The notes: generated by a model not told the origin, from the sequence alone. 64,000 nt of DNA from Dendrolimus kikuchii (GCA_019925095.2 CM034402.1:13341501-13405500), one strand, 5' to 3'. Shown: positions 45,566 through 58,200, counted from the stretch's first letter. Program-made: numbers and translations.

Positions 45566-46842
45566 GGTTGGGGAAAAAGATTCTTCGCATTTTATATAAA
45601 AATTCAAAAGGTTTTTTTATAAAGTTTATTTACATTTGACTAAAGTATGTAGGTGCCATTTTGTTGGATAACTTTTTGCCATCTTGTAGGTAGGGACGTG
45701 ATCCCATTGCTATAAAAATTTTGCGGCTTCTGATCAAAAAACTGCGATAAGTGGTTTTGGCAGTCCTCTCGTGATGTTAACCTGACACTGCCTAAGGAAT
45801 TCTGCAGAGACCAAAACAGGTGAAAATCTGAAGGTGCAAGGTCAGGACTATACGGCAGATGCATTAACACCTCCCAGCCAAACTCTCGTAATTTTTGCTG
45901 AGTGGCTAAAGATGTGTGAGGTCTAGCGTTATCATGGTGAAAAATCACACTCCTTCTGTTGATTAATTCCGCCCGCTTTCTCTCAACTTTTTGCTTTAAT
46001 CTCATCAGTTGTTCGCAGTACAGTTCAGAATCGATGGTCCTGCCTGGCGATAACAGCTCATGATGAATAATGCCCTTCTAATCCCACCATACACACAGCA
46101 TCACCTTGTTGCGAGTTAACCCGGGTTTCGCCACAGTTTGTGAAGCTTGACCGGCCTTTGACCACGATCTTATTCACACGTTCTTGTCGTACGTGATCCA
46201 CTTTTCATCACCAGTTTATAAGCTTCTTCAAAAATGGTGCGGTTTCATTACGTCGTAATAAAGAATCACTAATGAGTACACGGTTCATTAGGTTTCTTTC
46301 AGTGAGCTCATGAGGCACCCAAATATCGAGCTTTTTTGTGTACCCAGCTTTTTTCAAATGAGCCAAAACCATTTTGTGGTCAATTCCCAGTTCTCCAGCT
46401 ACATCGTAACTACTAATATGCCGATCTTGCTCCACTTTTTAAAAAATGGCATCAATTTTGTCCGTAAGAGGGCGACCAGAGCGATGTGCATCTTTGATAT
46501 CAAAATTTCCGGATTGAAAACGCTTAAACCAAATTTGCGCTACTCTCATAGATACTGCATTAGATCCATAAATATCACAAATTGTTTTTCGCGGCTTGTG
46601 TTGCATTTTTACCTTTTTTGTAGTAAAATTTTAAAATGTATCGAATTTCTTCATTAGATTCACTCATTCTAACAATAAGAAAAACAAATGAAAATTACAA
46701 ATTTTCCTAATTTGAATTTGGAATTGTCTTTTTTAAAATTAAAGCTTTTTAATGATACCAAAACCAGACAGATATAAATGGTATAGCCAAAGAGATTTAC
46801 AAGTTCATACATACTATTTGCGAAAAGACTTTTTCCCCAACC
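45566..46842 (-). mobile_element. mariner transposon, inactive
   Basis: 1277 bp. The ends GGTTGGGGAAAAAG.. (left, from 45566) and ..CTTTTTCCCCAACC (right) form about 25-bp imperfect inverted repeats, with TA after the right end. The left flank is not TA, so it has mutated. The transposase reads on the minus strand and is broken. The size and ends fit mariner elements. Confidence 0.88.
45640..46665 (-). pseudogene. mariner transposase, stops and frameshifts
   Basis: The C-terminal 121-residue frame (45640-46005) has 'FHHDNARPHTSLATQQKL' and 'YSPDLAPSDFHLFWSLQNSL'. The spacing between the Asp of HDN and the Asp of PSDF is 34 residues, giving the mariner D34D signature. Upstream parts in other frames include the helix-turn-helix start 'MSESNEEIRYILKFYYKKG' and, at 46208-46435, 'SSYDVAGELGIDHKMVLAHL'. 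The region of the first catalytic Asp (the usual VTGDEKW) is disrupted. It cannot encode a working transposase without several repairs. Confidence 0.88.
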
Positions 46843-47424
46843 TATTATAATGCACAAACTTTCCACGAAGGTTTTGGTGAGATTGCAACTCTAACATGTG
46901 TTTTGTGCGACGAAAATTACTGTGGTGCTCGACATTGTGGCATAAATTTTACTTAGAACGTTAATGACTGAATCAAAACAGAGAGCTGGTAACTTTAGCG
47001 TAGCGACGCATCCTAGCGAGGATGTAAATTTTTTAATAGCCATTTTAAGGAACAAATTAAGTTTATACGGCCATGAAGGGATTTTTTTTAGGTTTGATAA
47101 TAAAAAAGTGTCGCGGAAAATTGATACTTTTAATATATGTCAAAATAGAATCATAATAGGAAATAATAGAATTACAATATTCTGTTATTTAGTTTTTATA
47201 ATTTCGATAAAGAAATAAAGATTTATGTTCTGTAAGACATATTTTAAAAATGACTAAAAGTGGTGGTTTAATCATTCTTTTTGTTGTGATTGAGTCTATT
47301 TTGAGAGCACGTATTGCGTAGCTTAGGTATGTAGCCAGCTTTAGGGATAGGCCGTTTACTTTTCGTATTTTACCCTTTTGTACAGTCTACATAAATATAT
47401 TTGCACTACAATACAAAACTTGCA
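46843..47424. other. no gene or named element seen
   Basis: AT-rich. The frame 46964-47218 (+) has no recognised domain. Confidence 0.5.
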
Positions 47425-47677
47425 AAATAAATAATAATAATAATAATAACCGGCAGACAAACACACACATTGTATATCCCCAAATTAAGCAAGTTACGCT
47501 TGTGTTATGGGTAATATACAACGGACTACTCTGGGGCCGATCCCAGACACCCAGACCATAGTAAATAACGGAGAAAATACGTTTCCGAAATTTACTATAC
47601 CAGGAATCGAACCCGGAACCTCTGCGTTGCAGTGAGGTACGCCGGCAAAGGCTTGGCCCGCTCAACCACAGAGGCCG
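47425..47677 (-). mobile_element. tRNA-derived SINE
   Basis: Minus strand starts 'ggcctctgtggttgagcggg' (A box), continues 'gttccgggttcgattcctgg' (B box GGTTCGATTCC), then a unique body and a (TTA)n tail at the left end. About 250 bp, which is the usual size. The head is shared with 8990-9070. Confidence 0.75.
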
Positions 47678-48122
47678 TCAAATGAATCAGACCAATACTT
47701 TTCATCTACTAAATTTACGTATATAAATATAAGCCATGTAGAATAATTATATAACTACATCGTCAATTGACGAAGCAATTAATTTTCTGATTTGGTTCCA
47801 ACATAAACATAATTACTTGGTCGACATGTAGAAAATGTGAACTTAGTTACACGTTAGTTAGTCGTATGCAATTAATAAATTGTTAAATAACAAACGCTGC
47901 GTATTTTGGTGTATAAAATACCGTCATTTTCGGTTAAAAGTTTTCACCGGCATAATAAATTGTAAAAGTTTTCAAAGATTATTAGAAGTTGAGTGGACTG
48001 TAGGTGACGCGTGCGTAGTCCAATGAATAAAAGAATATTGCTGTAATCATCTATCTATTCTCAGTGAATATATTATTATGTTTTGTTTCTATTTTTGACT
48101 GATTAACATTAAAAAGTGAGTA
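47678..48122. other. no gene or named element seen
   Basis: AT-rich, nothing recognised. Confidence 0.5.
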
Positions 48123-48454
48123 TACCGGGTAAATTTTTAAAGTGGCTCTTTAGGGCCAAAATTTAAATAGATTTTTTTTTAAACAACCCTTTACCTTGAT
48201 TTGCCGTTTGATATTCCTTCGCAGAAATTGACCCTTACAACCTACATTATAATTTTATATAATAATACAGGTTTCTTTATTTTTTCAAAACCAGCCGATT
48301 CGAATCCTGACAAGGCTAATTGATTTTTCAAAAATCTAATAATATCACTTTACATCTCGTTAAAATCGACCTCGAGACTCCTTCGAGTGTTTTTCGCAAT
48401 TTAGCATAGTTTAGGATTTGGCCCTGAAGGCTCACTTGAAAAATTCATCTTGTA
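48123..48454. mobile_element. TIR element, family G, complete
   Basis: Inverted terminal sequences of about 45 bp: left 'taccgggtaaatttttaaag' then 'tggctctttagggccaaa', right the complement of 'tacaagatgaatttttcaag' then 'tgagccttcagggccaaa'. The central part is AT-rich with no open frame. 332 bp. Confidence 0.65.
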
Positions 48455-51400
48455 TAATGACGTATTGTACAAGGTGTACAGTATGTGGGAGCTAATCAGA
48501 GTTACATTAATTAAATGGACGATTTTTGTTATTGGGCGATTGGTCCTGCCTGGTATTATTCTTCTTTCATTGCTGATAACCAGAGATCGGCATTCGGTAG
48601 TCCAATTAATCTACTTACAACAATAGATAATACTTATATCTATAAAACTTACAACGATTTCATAGAGCAAAAATAATATGGATAATCTTGCATTTTTGTT
48701 TATTATTTTAAAGCGTAGTAAAAATCCGATTGTTTCCAATGTAATAAGATTATAAATCTTTGGTATATCAAAAAATATTCAGTCAATATTTATTATACAA
48801 TTATCTAATATAATATAATTTTATTAGTCTCTGAGAAATCGATATAGAGCTAAAAATCATTACTATACATGAGAAAGTAAATAAATACCTACTATAGGTA
48901 TTGGCAATGAATACAGGATTCAGGGTTGTTGAGAAAATTCCGGGAATATCCAAATTCCAGTACCAATCCAAGTTCCAGTTACAAAAACCACACTACCTAA
49001 TTATCTTTGCTGATAGCAGACACGACTTTGATCAATTCCCGTAACATATAAACTAAAGAGAGACATGTAGAAAAAGCTTTAAGAAGATTTACTCAGAAAA
49101 TCCGAAAATCAGAATATAGTGAGTTAACCAAGCAGTCCACAAACACTTTAACAAATTATACAATAAACGCCTCTATAGAATATTACAGTTGTCATCAAAA
49201 ATGACTAAAAATAACGAAGTCTTATAATGATTAAACAAAACTCAATGCTTGAACAACTTAAATATATTTTTAATTGTACAGCAATTTGAAATCGATCAGT
49301 TGTGAAAGTTATAGTGCCATTAATAGCACATTCTGCTTGAATGTCGAGTACTAATAAAACCTGAACATTTCACATGTCGCCGGGAATACATTATCATAAA
49401 CAATTTGCGTTTCAGCAGCTGCATCCTTGACTTCGTATTTTTTACGTTTAGTTAATATTTAGAATATTTTTTTTACATATACTCTTATTTTTATACATTA
49501 ATTAATTGCGGAATCTAGATTTATGTGATAATGGACAGGGCTGGTGTTTTACTATATATTTTCGTTTCTAATCCGCCGTGATCGTAGGTTATCTGTACTA
49601 TATTTGTTTTTATTGGAAATATTAGAATTTTTTATTAGGTACTACTATTTAGAAATGTAATAATTACTAATACCTATATACGTATACATACGTTTAGTAA
49701 ATGATTGTAAACAACAAATATAAATTCTAAATAGAAGTTCTTTTCCTTCTCCTTGAAGGAAAAGTAACAAGAAAAACCTTACTACAAGTCTGCAGCTGAG
49801 CCGCCTACATGTACGGGTTTACATACAAACACTGGGATTATGCAGCTCTCTGTTATTTCAATAGTCATTTTGATGTTTTGTCTCTGACTTGATCTTAATA
49901 AATGATCAAATTGTGGCAATGGGAATTCAAATTGGGAATGTTTATTCCATTTCAAAATTGAATTAAAAATAACTTTTTGTTGTATGATGAAAGTTGAGGG
50001 AGCTAGTTCCTGTGGTATTTTGAAACAAGATTTGACAAGGCTAAGGTTGATAGTTATACCATCCAGCCCAAAACAAACATTACGAATAGATTTGCAGTGA
50101 CCTTGATCTTTGTGACAGATACTCTTTTAGTCATAAAGCTAATAAATATTTTAAGATGTAAAAAAGCCTCCTTATATTTTATTACATACATAGGCGTCAA
50201 TTAGGCTAACAATAAAACAAATACTAAATCGAAAGTGATCACCATTACCACGGACATAGAAACACTAGTGGCTACTAGTATCAACAACTTGTTGCCATAA
50301 GCATAAGTTTCTATTAATTTAAATCTTTCTTAAGCATAAGTAATAATGAGTATTCACATATCAGAGTATGCTTGATGGTATAAAAGATATAGTGCGTCAT
50401 GTTTGGACAATTAGGTATAGAAAAGTTCAATAACTATAAAGAGAATTAAATATCCTAAAAAGAATGTCAATCGTAAATATTTTTATACTATCCAAAAACA
50501 CTAATTATATCAGAAGAATGAGCCGAATTTAGCTACCTATGAAGAGGAATACTACTTATAACATTCACCTAGTACATTAATTACCTCTGAAAATCCAAAT
50601 CCTACGTGACCAGATGGAGCGATAGATCATATTTCATATATCCCTCGCTTTGGAAGTTCTATTAAAGTATTGACACCGCGCCGGTGTAAGCATTTAGTTT
50701 TATTTTTAGTGATTTAATTAACTTGTTTATTTTAGAATTGTTACGCAATCGAGTAACGATTGTTTATAAACGAACATTTAATAGTTTCTTTTTAATAAAA
50801 TAAATGGTGACTCTAAGCGTGGTTATACTTGATCATTCCTCTTGGCTTGGATCATGGCTTTTATCCTATATCGCATCCCTTATATGCCATTCCTTCTGTC
50901 TGATCCCTCTATCTCATCCCCCATACCATACTGACAGATAAAAATTATAAAAGCAGTCATTTATAATTAAAAATAGTATAAATAAATATTAGCTTACACA
51001 TTTTTTTAAGATTAAAAGATATCTAAGCGTAAACAAAGACAAAGATAATAAAGACTTGTCTGTATTTGAAACTCCATTAGGAACAAGTCTTTCTCCAAGA
51101 CTTATAAGTATAAATTCATATTCCATTAGCCGGACAAACGTTTACATGAAGGGTTATGAGCAAAAATAAGTACGATAAACTTGATTTATTATACTTCATA
51201 AAATCACAAACACAAAGCACCATTATCATTTACAGAGAGCACGGAATGAGAGAGCAGAGAAAAAAATGTTGCCAGTATGAAGACTTAAGTGATACCAGTT
51301 TATAAGCAATAATTTTAAACAGATATTTTGTTTATTTATTACAGAAATAATATTAACACTAATACACATACCGAAATAAATAGTTTATTCTCATCATTAG

Positions 51401-52019
51401 CGATTTACAAACATTTTTTTTAATTGCAAACATGTTAAGTTTTATTATAATTTATTCATGTACAAGACCTTGTAGTTAATGATTTATAGTTTAAAAAAGT
51501 TTGTTACTACACTGAATTTAAAGATAGCAAATAATAGGACAGACAATAATATAGGAGATCTTTTTTTAATAAGGTTTTGTAACCCTAAAAGAATTTTATC
51601 AAAAAGAATACACGGCATCCGGCCGAGCTACCGTCCAAAATTCCCCACAAGCCAACAAAACCCAGTCGTTCCTAATGGTCCGTATACACTCGATTGCCGC
51701 CTAATGCAGCTATTTACATAAATAGATGAAGGCACTCAGTATTATTTTAACAAATACAAGCCCCTCTGTTTAAAGAGCTCCAATGAAAATAATGTGAGTA
51801 AATATATTTTATTTACAGCGACCTGTTGGGATATGCTTACTCGTGTTTAAATTTTTGCTTTCTTTAAATCTCGCAGAATAAGTCGAGATAATGATACTTT
51901 TACTAATGTTGTGTATGTAATGCCTGCGAAATTAATCCCAAAAACTAAAGCGATAACTTCAATTTATGATGTGACGTGGTAGAACCATACTGTAGTAATT
52001 ATCTTGATTCCAGCTCTTA
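48455..52019. other. long stretch without recognised genes
   Basis: About 3.5 kb of AT-rich DNA. A family R tail fragment on the minus strand is likely at 50225-50300 ('gatcaccattaccacggaca'). A frame at 51479-51721 (+) lacks any domain. No splice-supported exons were found. Confidence 0.4.
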
Positions 52020-52387
52020 GGGTGCCTTTCCACCAAAAATATGCTATACAGCTATGCTGCGAAAATGTAAAAGCTAAGCTACGAAACGATGTGACCATTC
52101 CCACTGCTGCTAAATTATGTAGCGGAGCCAGTAAGATGTGCTCTGAAAATGCGCCGCCGCAAGGTAGCTGTGCTAGAAAGATACGCAGCTCGAGCTGTAA
52201 GTACACATCTATATCCCGCATCCATAGCTCGCATCCATGGCACGCATCTTTGCGTATAAAAAGCGTAGCTTAGTTGAATCAGTTTCCACCAGTGCTACGC
52301 TGTGTAGACCAATAATGAATATGATTGGTAGATATCAAACGCATCCATAGCAACGTTGCATATCACACCTCTGGTCGAAAGGCAACC
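52020..52387. mobile_element. MITE with TTA target duplication
   Basis: 368 bp. Ends GGGTGCCTTTCCACCAAA and ...TCTGGTCGAAAGGCAACC are imperfect complements, flanked by TTA (52017-52019 and 52388-52390). The interior has repeated 'cgcatccatag' units at about 52218, 52232 and 52341. Less AT-rich than its surroundings. Harbinger-like by target site. Confidence 0.75.
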
Positions 52388-52390
52388 TTA

Positions 52391-53204
52391 GGGCCGGCTT
52401 AATTAGTGTGACACCACGCTTTTACAGAATATGGGCTTGAAAAGGTTAGCCTTGAGCTAATTGTGTTTCATACGACGAGTAAGTTTCTATGGCACACTTT
52501 CTCCCAATTAACCCATCTTCCATGTTCCATTCGCGTAGTCCAGCATCTCTATTCCATTATTCGTGTCTAATCCCTTTAACCCAGGGTTGGGGGAAGGATA
52601 ACCTTTATGTAAGGACGTGCCATTTTTTTTAAAAGAAACGTTTAATGATGTACACGTGCCGTTAAATATTTTCGACTTCGTGAAAGTAATAATTCTAAAA
52701 AATACTATGAACTCGAAACATTTTATTTAGGTACTACAAAAATAGGTATATTTTTCAATGTATAATAATAAATGATTCAGTTATATGCGCAATTCAAATT
52801 AAAGTACCATTAGTGTGACTTCTGTTGTTACAGATAGATGACAAATATGTACTTATATAATATATATATATTAGGATTTTTTTATAAGTGTCTCCTCCTC
52901 CACCATGTGACAGGACAGAGGGTATTTATTTCATTTTTCCTTTTTATAGTTTGACAACATTAAACCTAATACAGAGTTTTATTACATGGTTTATATTATG
53001 ATTGCAAGATGTTGCTTTTAGCAGAATGCATGCTGATCTAGAGTCATTTGTCAAACGGTTTCTTCGGCGTTCGTAATATAAATACTTTATAGTGAACTTT
53101 GTGATAGGTGGCGTACCCAAATTATTGTGTCGCGTGCCCTCAATGGCACGCGTGCCATTGGTTCGTCTTCTCTGCTCTAGTCCATTCTTCCTATCCCAAC
53201 ACAT
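52391..53204. other. no gene seen
   Basis: A low-content frame at 52944-53204 (-) ends in a repeat-like 'cgtgccctcaatggcacgcg' block that leads into the family R tail; probably part of that retrotransposon. Confidence 0.4.
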
Positions 53205-53342
53205 TTATCTCATATCTATCCCATCTTAAAAGCTGGCAACGCGTTGATTTCGTCCCTGGTGATGCAAATGTCTACAGGCGACGGTAGCTACTTTCTATTG
53301 AGTGGACCGCCTGCTTGTTTACCAACTTCGAAATAAAAAAAA
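53205..53342 (+). repeat. LINE 3' tail (family R)
   Basis: 'agctggcaacgcgttgattt' followed by 'gatgcaaatgtctacaggcg', 'gagtggaccgcctgcttgtt' and an A-run. The best copy of the RTE-like tail in this window. Confidence 0.6.
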
Positions 53343-53449
53343 TGCGAGACCAAATCAAATAACGTTTATTTGTCTGAAGGTTTTTCTCAAATAAGCTCAG
53401 GAACGCTTATCTTATTAACAATAATAATAAATAGTGGAAACTAGACAGA

Positions 53450-53645
53450 GAAATCAATACTTCTCTATTTGGAAACTAAAACTCATTTGGTCCGTAGGGT
53501 CCATCGGCAAAAAGTTTCTTTAAAGAAACTTACACGAAACTCTTCGATGCCACCCGTGATCAAAAGGCTGGCTCATATTTCGCCCAACGAATAAGCATCG
53601 CTATACAGCGCGGCATTCCAGCTAGCCTTCTGGTCACTCTCCTAT
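53450..53645 (+). pseudogene. retrotransposon polyprotein C-terminal remnant
   Basis: Frame with 'DQKAGSYFAQRISIAIQRG' then 'LLVTLLFGSDLQHCL' and a stop; homologous to the minus-strand remnant at 43350-43700. Upstream residues are degenerate. Confidence 0.5.
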
Positions 53646-53811
53646 TTGGCAGCGATTTACAACACTGTCTATAATCGCTTGTAGTATTTATAGCTTACTT
53701 TATTTTTAGTTTTTAATTGTATTTTTAAGTTAATTCTATTAATGTATAAATATAGCAATTTATGATTAGATTAATAAGCCAAATTAAACTTATTGTGATC
53801 TCACAGACTCA

Positions 53812-54131
53812 CTTTTATCCGTGCAGGAACGGAGAAAGAATACAAATTCCTGCGGCCGGGCGGCCTGTCGTAAGAGGCGACAAAACAACCCACAGCCAGG
53901 TGTTAGGGCATTTGCCCGACTGGATGGCTACCATCCCTGGTCTAGAGTATGCCGCCATAACAACCTTGAGTTGTGTTCCGGCATTAGTGACCAGGTTCCA
54001 GTCTCCCTTAAGAGAGCAGCAGCGCATTTGTAGGACCTTTGGTGTTGCAAATGTCCATAGGTGATGGTAACCGCTTTCCATCAAGTGGGCCGTTTGCCTG
54101 TCTGCTAAACTCCTGCAATGAAAAAAAAAAA
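53812..54131 (+). mobile_element. SINE-like family A, full copy
   Basis: About 320 bp from 'acttttatccgtgcagg' to an 11-base A-run. Includes 'gtcgtaagaggcgacaaaac', 'gactggatggctaccatccc', a B-box-resembling 'ggttccagtctcc', and the shared tail 'ggtaaccgctttccatcaag'. Two overlapping frames in it are shadows; neither has a host function. ACAGA occurs on both sides and may be the target duplication. Confidence 0.75.
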
Positions 54132-56102
54132 CAGAAGTTAGATTTTGGTTAGTATAAAACTTCAGCAACTACGAATCTCTGACTGTATATGCTAATTAAA
54201 GTTAAAGAACAAAACGCGGTATCTAACAACCATTCGAGTTAATCGCTAAAACGTTGTTAGTTCGCTAAACTGTGCTAATCGGGCCCCAAAATTAGGTTTC
54301 ACAATAAATGTCGTACGCAATTACATACATTAGGCTCGTCTCTGACTATTGCATTAAATCACTGGACTAGTGTTCGTGTTAAACTTTGCACATTAACGTC
54401 TTCAAACATGCAACTTGTTTAATTTATTATTCTGTAATACCAGTCTATTAAATAGCAATAACAAAGTGAAGTTGTTCATACTTGTAACAATGAAATATAA
54501 GTTTTCTGAGTATTTTTACAAAGTATTGTACAATTATCTATACTGATAGTTGTATAAAAAATAAGTGGAAACTGTTATTAATTTTTAATAATTATGTTTG
54601 TCTCAAATAAGCACCGATACACCTTAAAACAGATCTTAGTGAAAATTTTAGGGATTTAAACAGCATATTTATATAACATTTACATGTTCATAATTATGTT
54701 TCATTTCGATATCTTACATGGTTAAGAATGACTATAAATAGTATAGAGAAGATATGAATATAAAGGCTACGTCCTTCAAGGCTAATATATAGCTATAATA
54801 GTATAGTTAACAGTGGAATGAACTGAAGTACTTTTTATCATCGTACAAAGCGCCGAAGCCGTCTAAATTTAGTACGAGCGTAGCAATTTATAACGTCATA
54901 TCTTAAACGACGCAAATAGCGTATAAATAATGTTGAAACAGTAATATCGCGATATTTTAACAACAAGGCATTTTAACACTTGCTCTTTTATATGAACATT
55001 AATTTAGAATAAATATAAAATGTTTTATCTAACCCATACTCGCAGTGTTTAACTTAGTGGCTAACAGATTTGATGTCGTTCTAATAACGTGAGTTCGAAC
55101 CCTAACCGGGTAGTTTTTCTGATCATAATAAAGAAACGTGCAAACGTGATTTTATCGTCCTTTGCACTAAAAATGGGAAGGCCCAAAAATCAATAACAAA
55201 GATTATTTAGAATAGAATATACTTTATTGCGTAACATTAAGATACAATTCAAGAAGTTTAAGTACAGAAGATAGTAGGCGGTCTTATCACTAAAAGCGAT
55301 TTCATCCAGACAACCTTCGGATGGATTAGAGAAAAATTGTGTATTATGAGGGTTTTGCAATATTATTTAATCTATGGATAATAGCTCAAATTAAGGATGC
55401 AACAGTTATTGTCATATTTTTCTAGTTTATATTTTTATATGTATTTTATAATACTTTATTTACATATATCGTGTTAGATACAGAATACTCAATTTTGGTT
55501 AAAACTGAGCCAGTACGATGTGATATTTTATCTAGTATGCAAAATAATATGACTATTCGTGTTTTTTGTTTGACCAGTCAATAACAAATATCGAGGCCAC
55601 CGCGTACGGTACTGTTGCCCTAACCGATTAATGGTACTGTGTATCACTACAAATTCGAATTGGAAAATGCTCTCTGGCGTTTATTGCTAGACATTTGAAT
55701 CGTAGCCCCGACCGAGGTCGATCTCACATGCTCTTTACACGGTATAGCACTCATACCAAATTAAACAATATTAGCCGACACAATATTCTAAATAAACTCT
55801 TTTTGAAGTGAAACTTCTATAATAAACGGGGGGTCTTAGGATTTTTCTGTCACGAAAAAGCGTTACGGCCTCATGGAGGACCGACATAAATTTAGACTAG
55901 ACGTGGTGAGAGGCGGCATAATATTAGAGTACACTATGGATGCGTTTTTTGGTTCCGGATCGAATTCAATTTTTTTGTTTGAAAAAATAAAATAAGTTTA
56001 AATAAAAATGCATTCATTAAAATGTACCCAACCTAACCAAATCATAATTTGCAATAAACCTGCGAAAAATCTAAATGTGTGCTGGGACACATAGTAGAAG
56101 TG
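54132..56102. other. mostly unassigned; two repeat fragments
   Basis: 55065-55130 has a tRNA-like piece ('ttagtggctaacagattt' ... 'gagttcgaaccctaa'), probably a SINE head. 55210-55330 is a minus-strand family F tail ('aagcgatttcatccagacaa'). No gene is seen in the rest. Confidence 0.45.
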
Positions 56103-56178
56103 AAACTTCAACGGACAAGTGGAAAAACTTATGGCGATATCCGTTACCATTCGTTTTTCCACTTGTCCGTTGAAGTTT
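56103..56178. repeat. perfect 26-bp inverted repeat
   Basis: Arms 56103-56128 (aaacttcaacggacaagt then ggaaaaac) and 56153-56178 are exact complements, with a 24-base loop. It directly abuts the family A copy at 56180. Confidence 0.85.
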
Positions 56179-56179
56179 T

Positions 56180-56480
56180 TTTTATTTTTATTGCATGAGT
56201 TTAGCAGATGGGCAGACGGCCAACCTGATGGAAAGCAGTTACCATCGCTTATGGACATTTGCAACACCCAAAGTGCTATAAATGCGCTGCTGCTCTCTTA
56301 AGGGAGACTGGAAGCTGGCCACAAATGCCAGACAACACAATGCAACAACTCAAGGTTCACAACTCAACTCTGACCACGGGGGGCAGCCAGCCAGACGGGC
56401 AAATACCCTACCGCCTGGCTGTGGATTGTTTTGTCGCCTCTTACGATAGGCCGACAAATAGATGGATGGAAAAGAAGACA
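56180..56480 (-). mobile_element. SINE-like family A, full-length but diverged
   Basis: Minus strand; the T-run at 56176-56188 is the complement of the A-tail, then 'gatgggcagacggccaacct', and 'ttgtcgcctcttacgatagg' near the far end. Reaches the same 5' position as the other full copies, within about 15 bases. Confidence 0.7.
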
Positions 56481-57786
56481 ATAAATAAGGGTTTCGTTGT
56501 TACCAGTTAACAACAAATATCTCATATTAATAGTGTCATTAACGTGTTGTAAAAAATATTGAGAAAACAATTATACCCTTTCCAAGCATTTATTTTACTT
56601 TTAACAGCTCGATGACGGATCAATCAGTAATGTCCTAATGCGTTACCGACTCGATTTGATATAAAAATCGCCTTCATTTATAAATAAGTTTTAATCAGTT
56701 TAACTTAACTATATATTTTTGCTAAAAATACTATATCGTGTAATAAACTACATTACTATACTCACATTTTAATTAACATATTTTACATATATATTAAATA
56801 AGCAAAATAAAACGGCTCTTATAATAGTTGCGGTATTATTTTTCTTTTTGCTTTCGGTTTATTAGGTATACTTTCGATGCTTTAATAGTCTGTGCGTGAC
56901 TCACAGAACATCACTATTACATCACCCACAACAATAAAGTAGACATTTATGTCATTTGTTTCATGTTGGCTTTACTGTCAAGAAATATGTAACTTGATAG
57001 ACGTTCAAATATCAGAAGTAAAATAAACGCTTGGAAACAGTACAGATGGGTGTAGTTTCAAAACCCGCTAAAATGAATCGAAGGTTTGGTTTTATCGATA
57101 TATATCGACTTTTAAAACCACACTCTGAAAATTGAAAATCATGAAGTTTTTTACTTGGGAAAAATGTGCCACTAGAAATAGAATAGAATATAAAAATCAC
57201 AGCTTTTAAGATGATTCACTTAACGTAAAGCAACCGTCACGAAAAACAGCGTTATTTACCAGTTTTCTTAAATTATAATAATTATTTTTGTAGTATTTAG
57301 ATCCGTTTAGTGTGTGATCCTACACTCCTGATGAGAATAGGCTATAGAGCACACAAGCAGCTCCATAATCAAAGTTCGAATGCTCACAATATAAATCGGT
57401 GACTGTAACCGAGATTGGTTGAGGTAATTGCGATTAGAACTGAATTTCGCTCCCAAAACTCCCTTGGACCAAACTGTTAGCTTTTAAGTGGCCTTGTTAT
57501 TTGCACAGGCGTCAGCGAAACATTTCAGAGTCAGCGGTTCGCAGTGCAAATCAATTTACTGAAACGGTTTCGACAATAAAATGCCTTCCATACATTCGTA
57601 CATTTATCAGACGTAATATTGATTTTCTCTGTTATTTACATACCACATACAGACTCAGGTCACGATTTCTACCAACTTAGTTCAGTAACTCGCTCCTCAT
57701 GTGAATAAGGAAGCATGTTAAACAATAAACTCAATGAAATACTCCTCTCCAATATTCGTATCCAAGTATGCCGTTTGTCCTGTTTT
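56481..57786. other. no gene or named element seen
   Basis: AT-rich; no coding or terminal-repeat structure. Confidence 0.5.
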
Positions 57787-58200
57787 CCGATAAAAATCAT
57801 TATCTGAACATCCAATATTCGGAAGGCATTATTTGCATATTTTTTCTTAGCGATTTATTTTCATCAGCTTTTATCTGTTTGTAGCATATTATCGTTTCTT
57901 CCGTCTGTAACCTTTATTATGTTAACCTGATACAAAGAAATGTAATTTGATTGTTATAATATATTATTTTTTGCTTTTAAATCTTTTGTTACACTTGTTA
58001 TATAACTTCTACAAACATTTTCACCTACTTTCAATTAATTAATTGCATTCTTTTCGCAGCGATTTATTTTCGTCAGCTTTTATCTGTTTGTAGCATGTTA
58101 TCGTTTCTTCTATTTGTAACCTTCATTCTGTTAACCTGTTACAAAAAAAAACCAAGTGAGCTAAATATAATTTGATTGTTATAATTTATTTTTAATTCGT
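57787..58200. repeat. tandem duplication, units 1 and 2
   Basis: Two copies of a block with 'agcgatttattttcatcagc' / 'agcgatttattttcgtcagc', 'ttttatctgtttgtagcat' and 'gttatcgtttcttc', starting near 57830 and 58044. They are separated by 'cttttaaatcttttgttaca...cacctactttcaatta'. A third copy lies at 58905-59165. Confidence 0.75.

Noticed and set aside
47425..47677. Candidate tRNA gene on the minus strand
   Set aside because: A and B boxes are present, but the unique body and TTA tail show a SINE.
52004..52273. Overlapping 85- and 89-codon frames
   Set aside because: Both fall in the TTA-flanked MITE at 52020-52387, which explains the composition.
53762..54064. Open frames of 70-117 codons on both strands in family A repeats (also at 63471-63707)
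   Set aside because: The frames lie inside a repeated SINE-like element, occur in every copy, and differ in frame and ends; they are not host genes.
55065..55130. tRNA-like sequence with a 'gagttcgaacc' box
   Set aside because: It does not fold into a full cloverleaf with an acceptor stem; more likely a SINE head.
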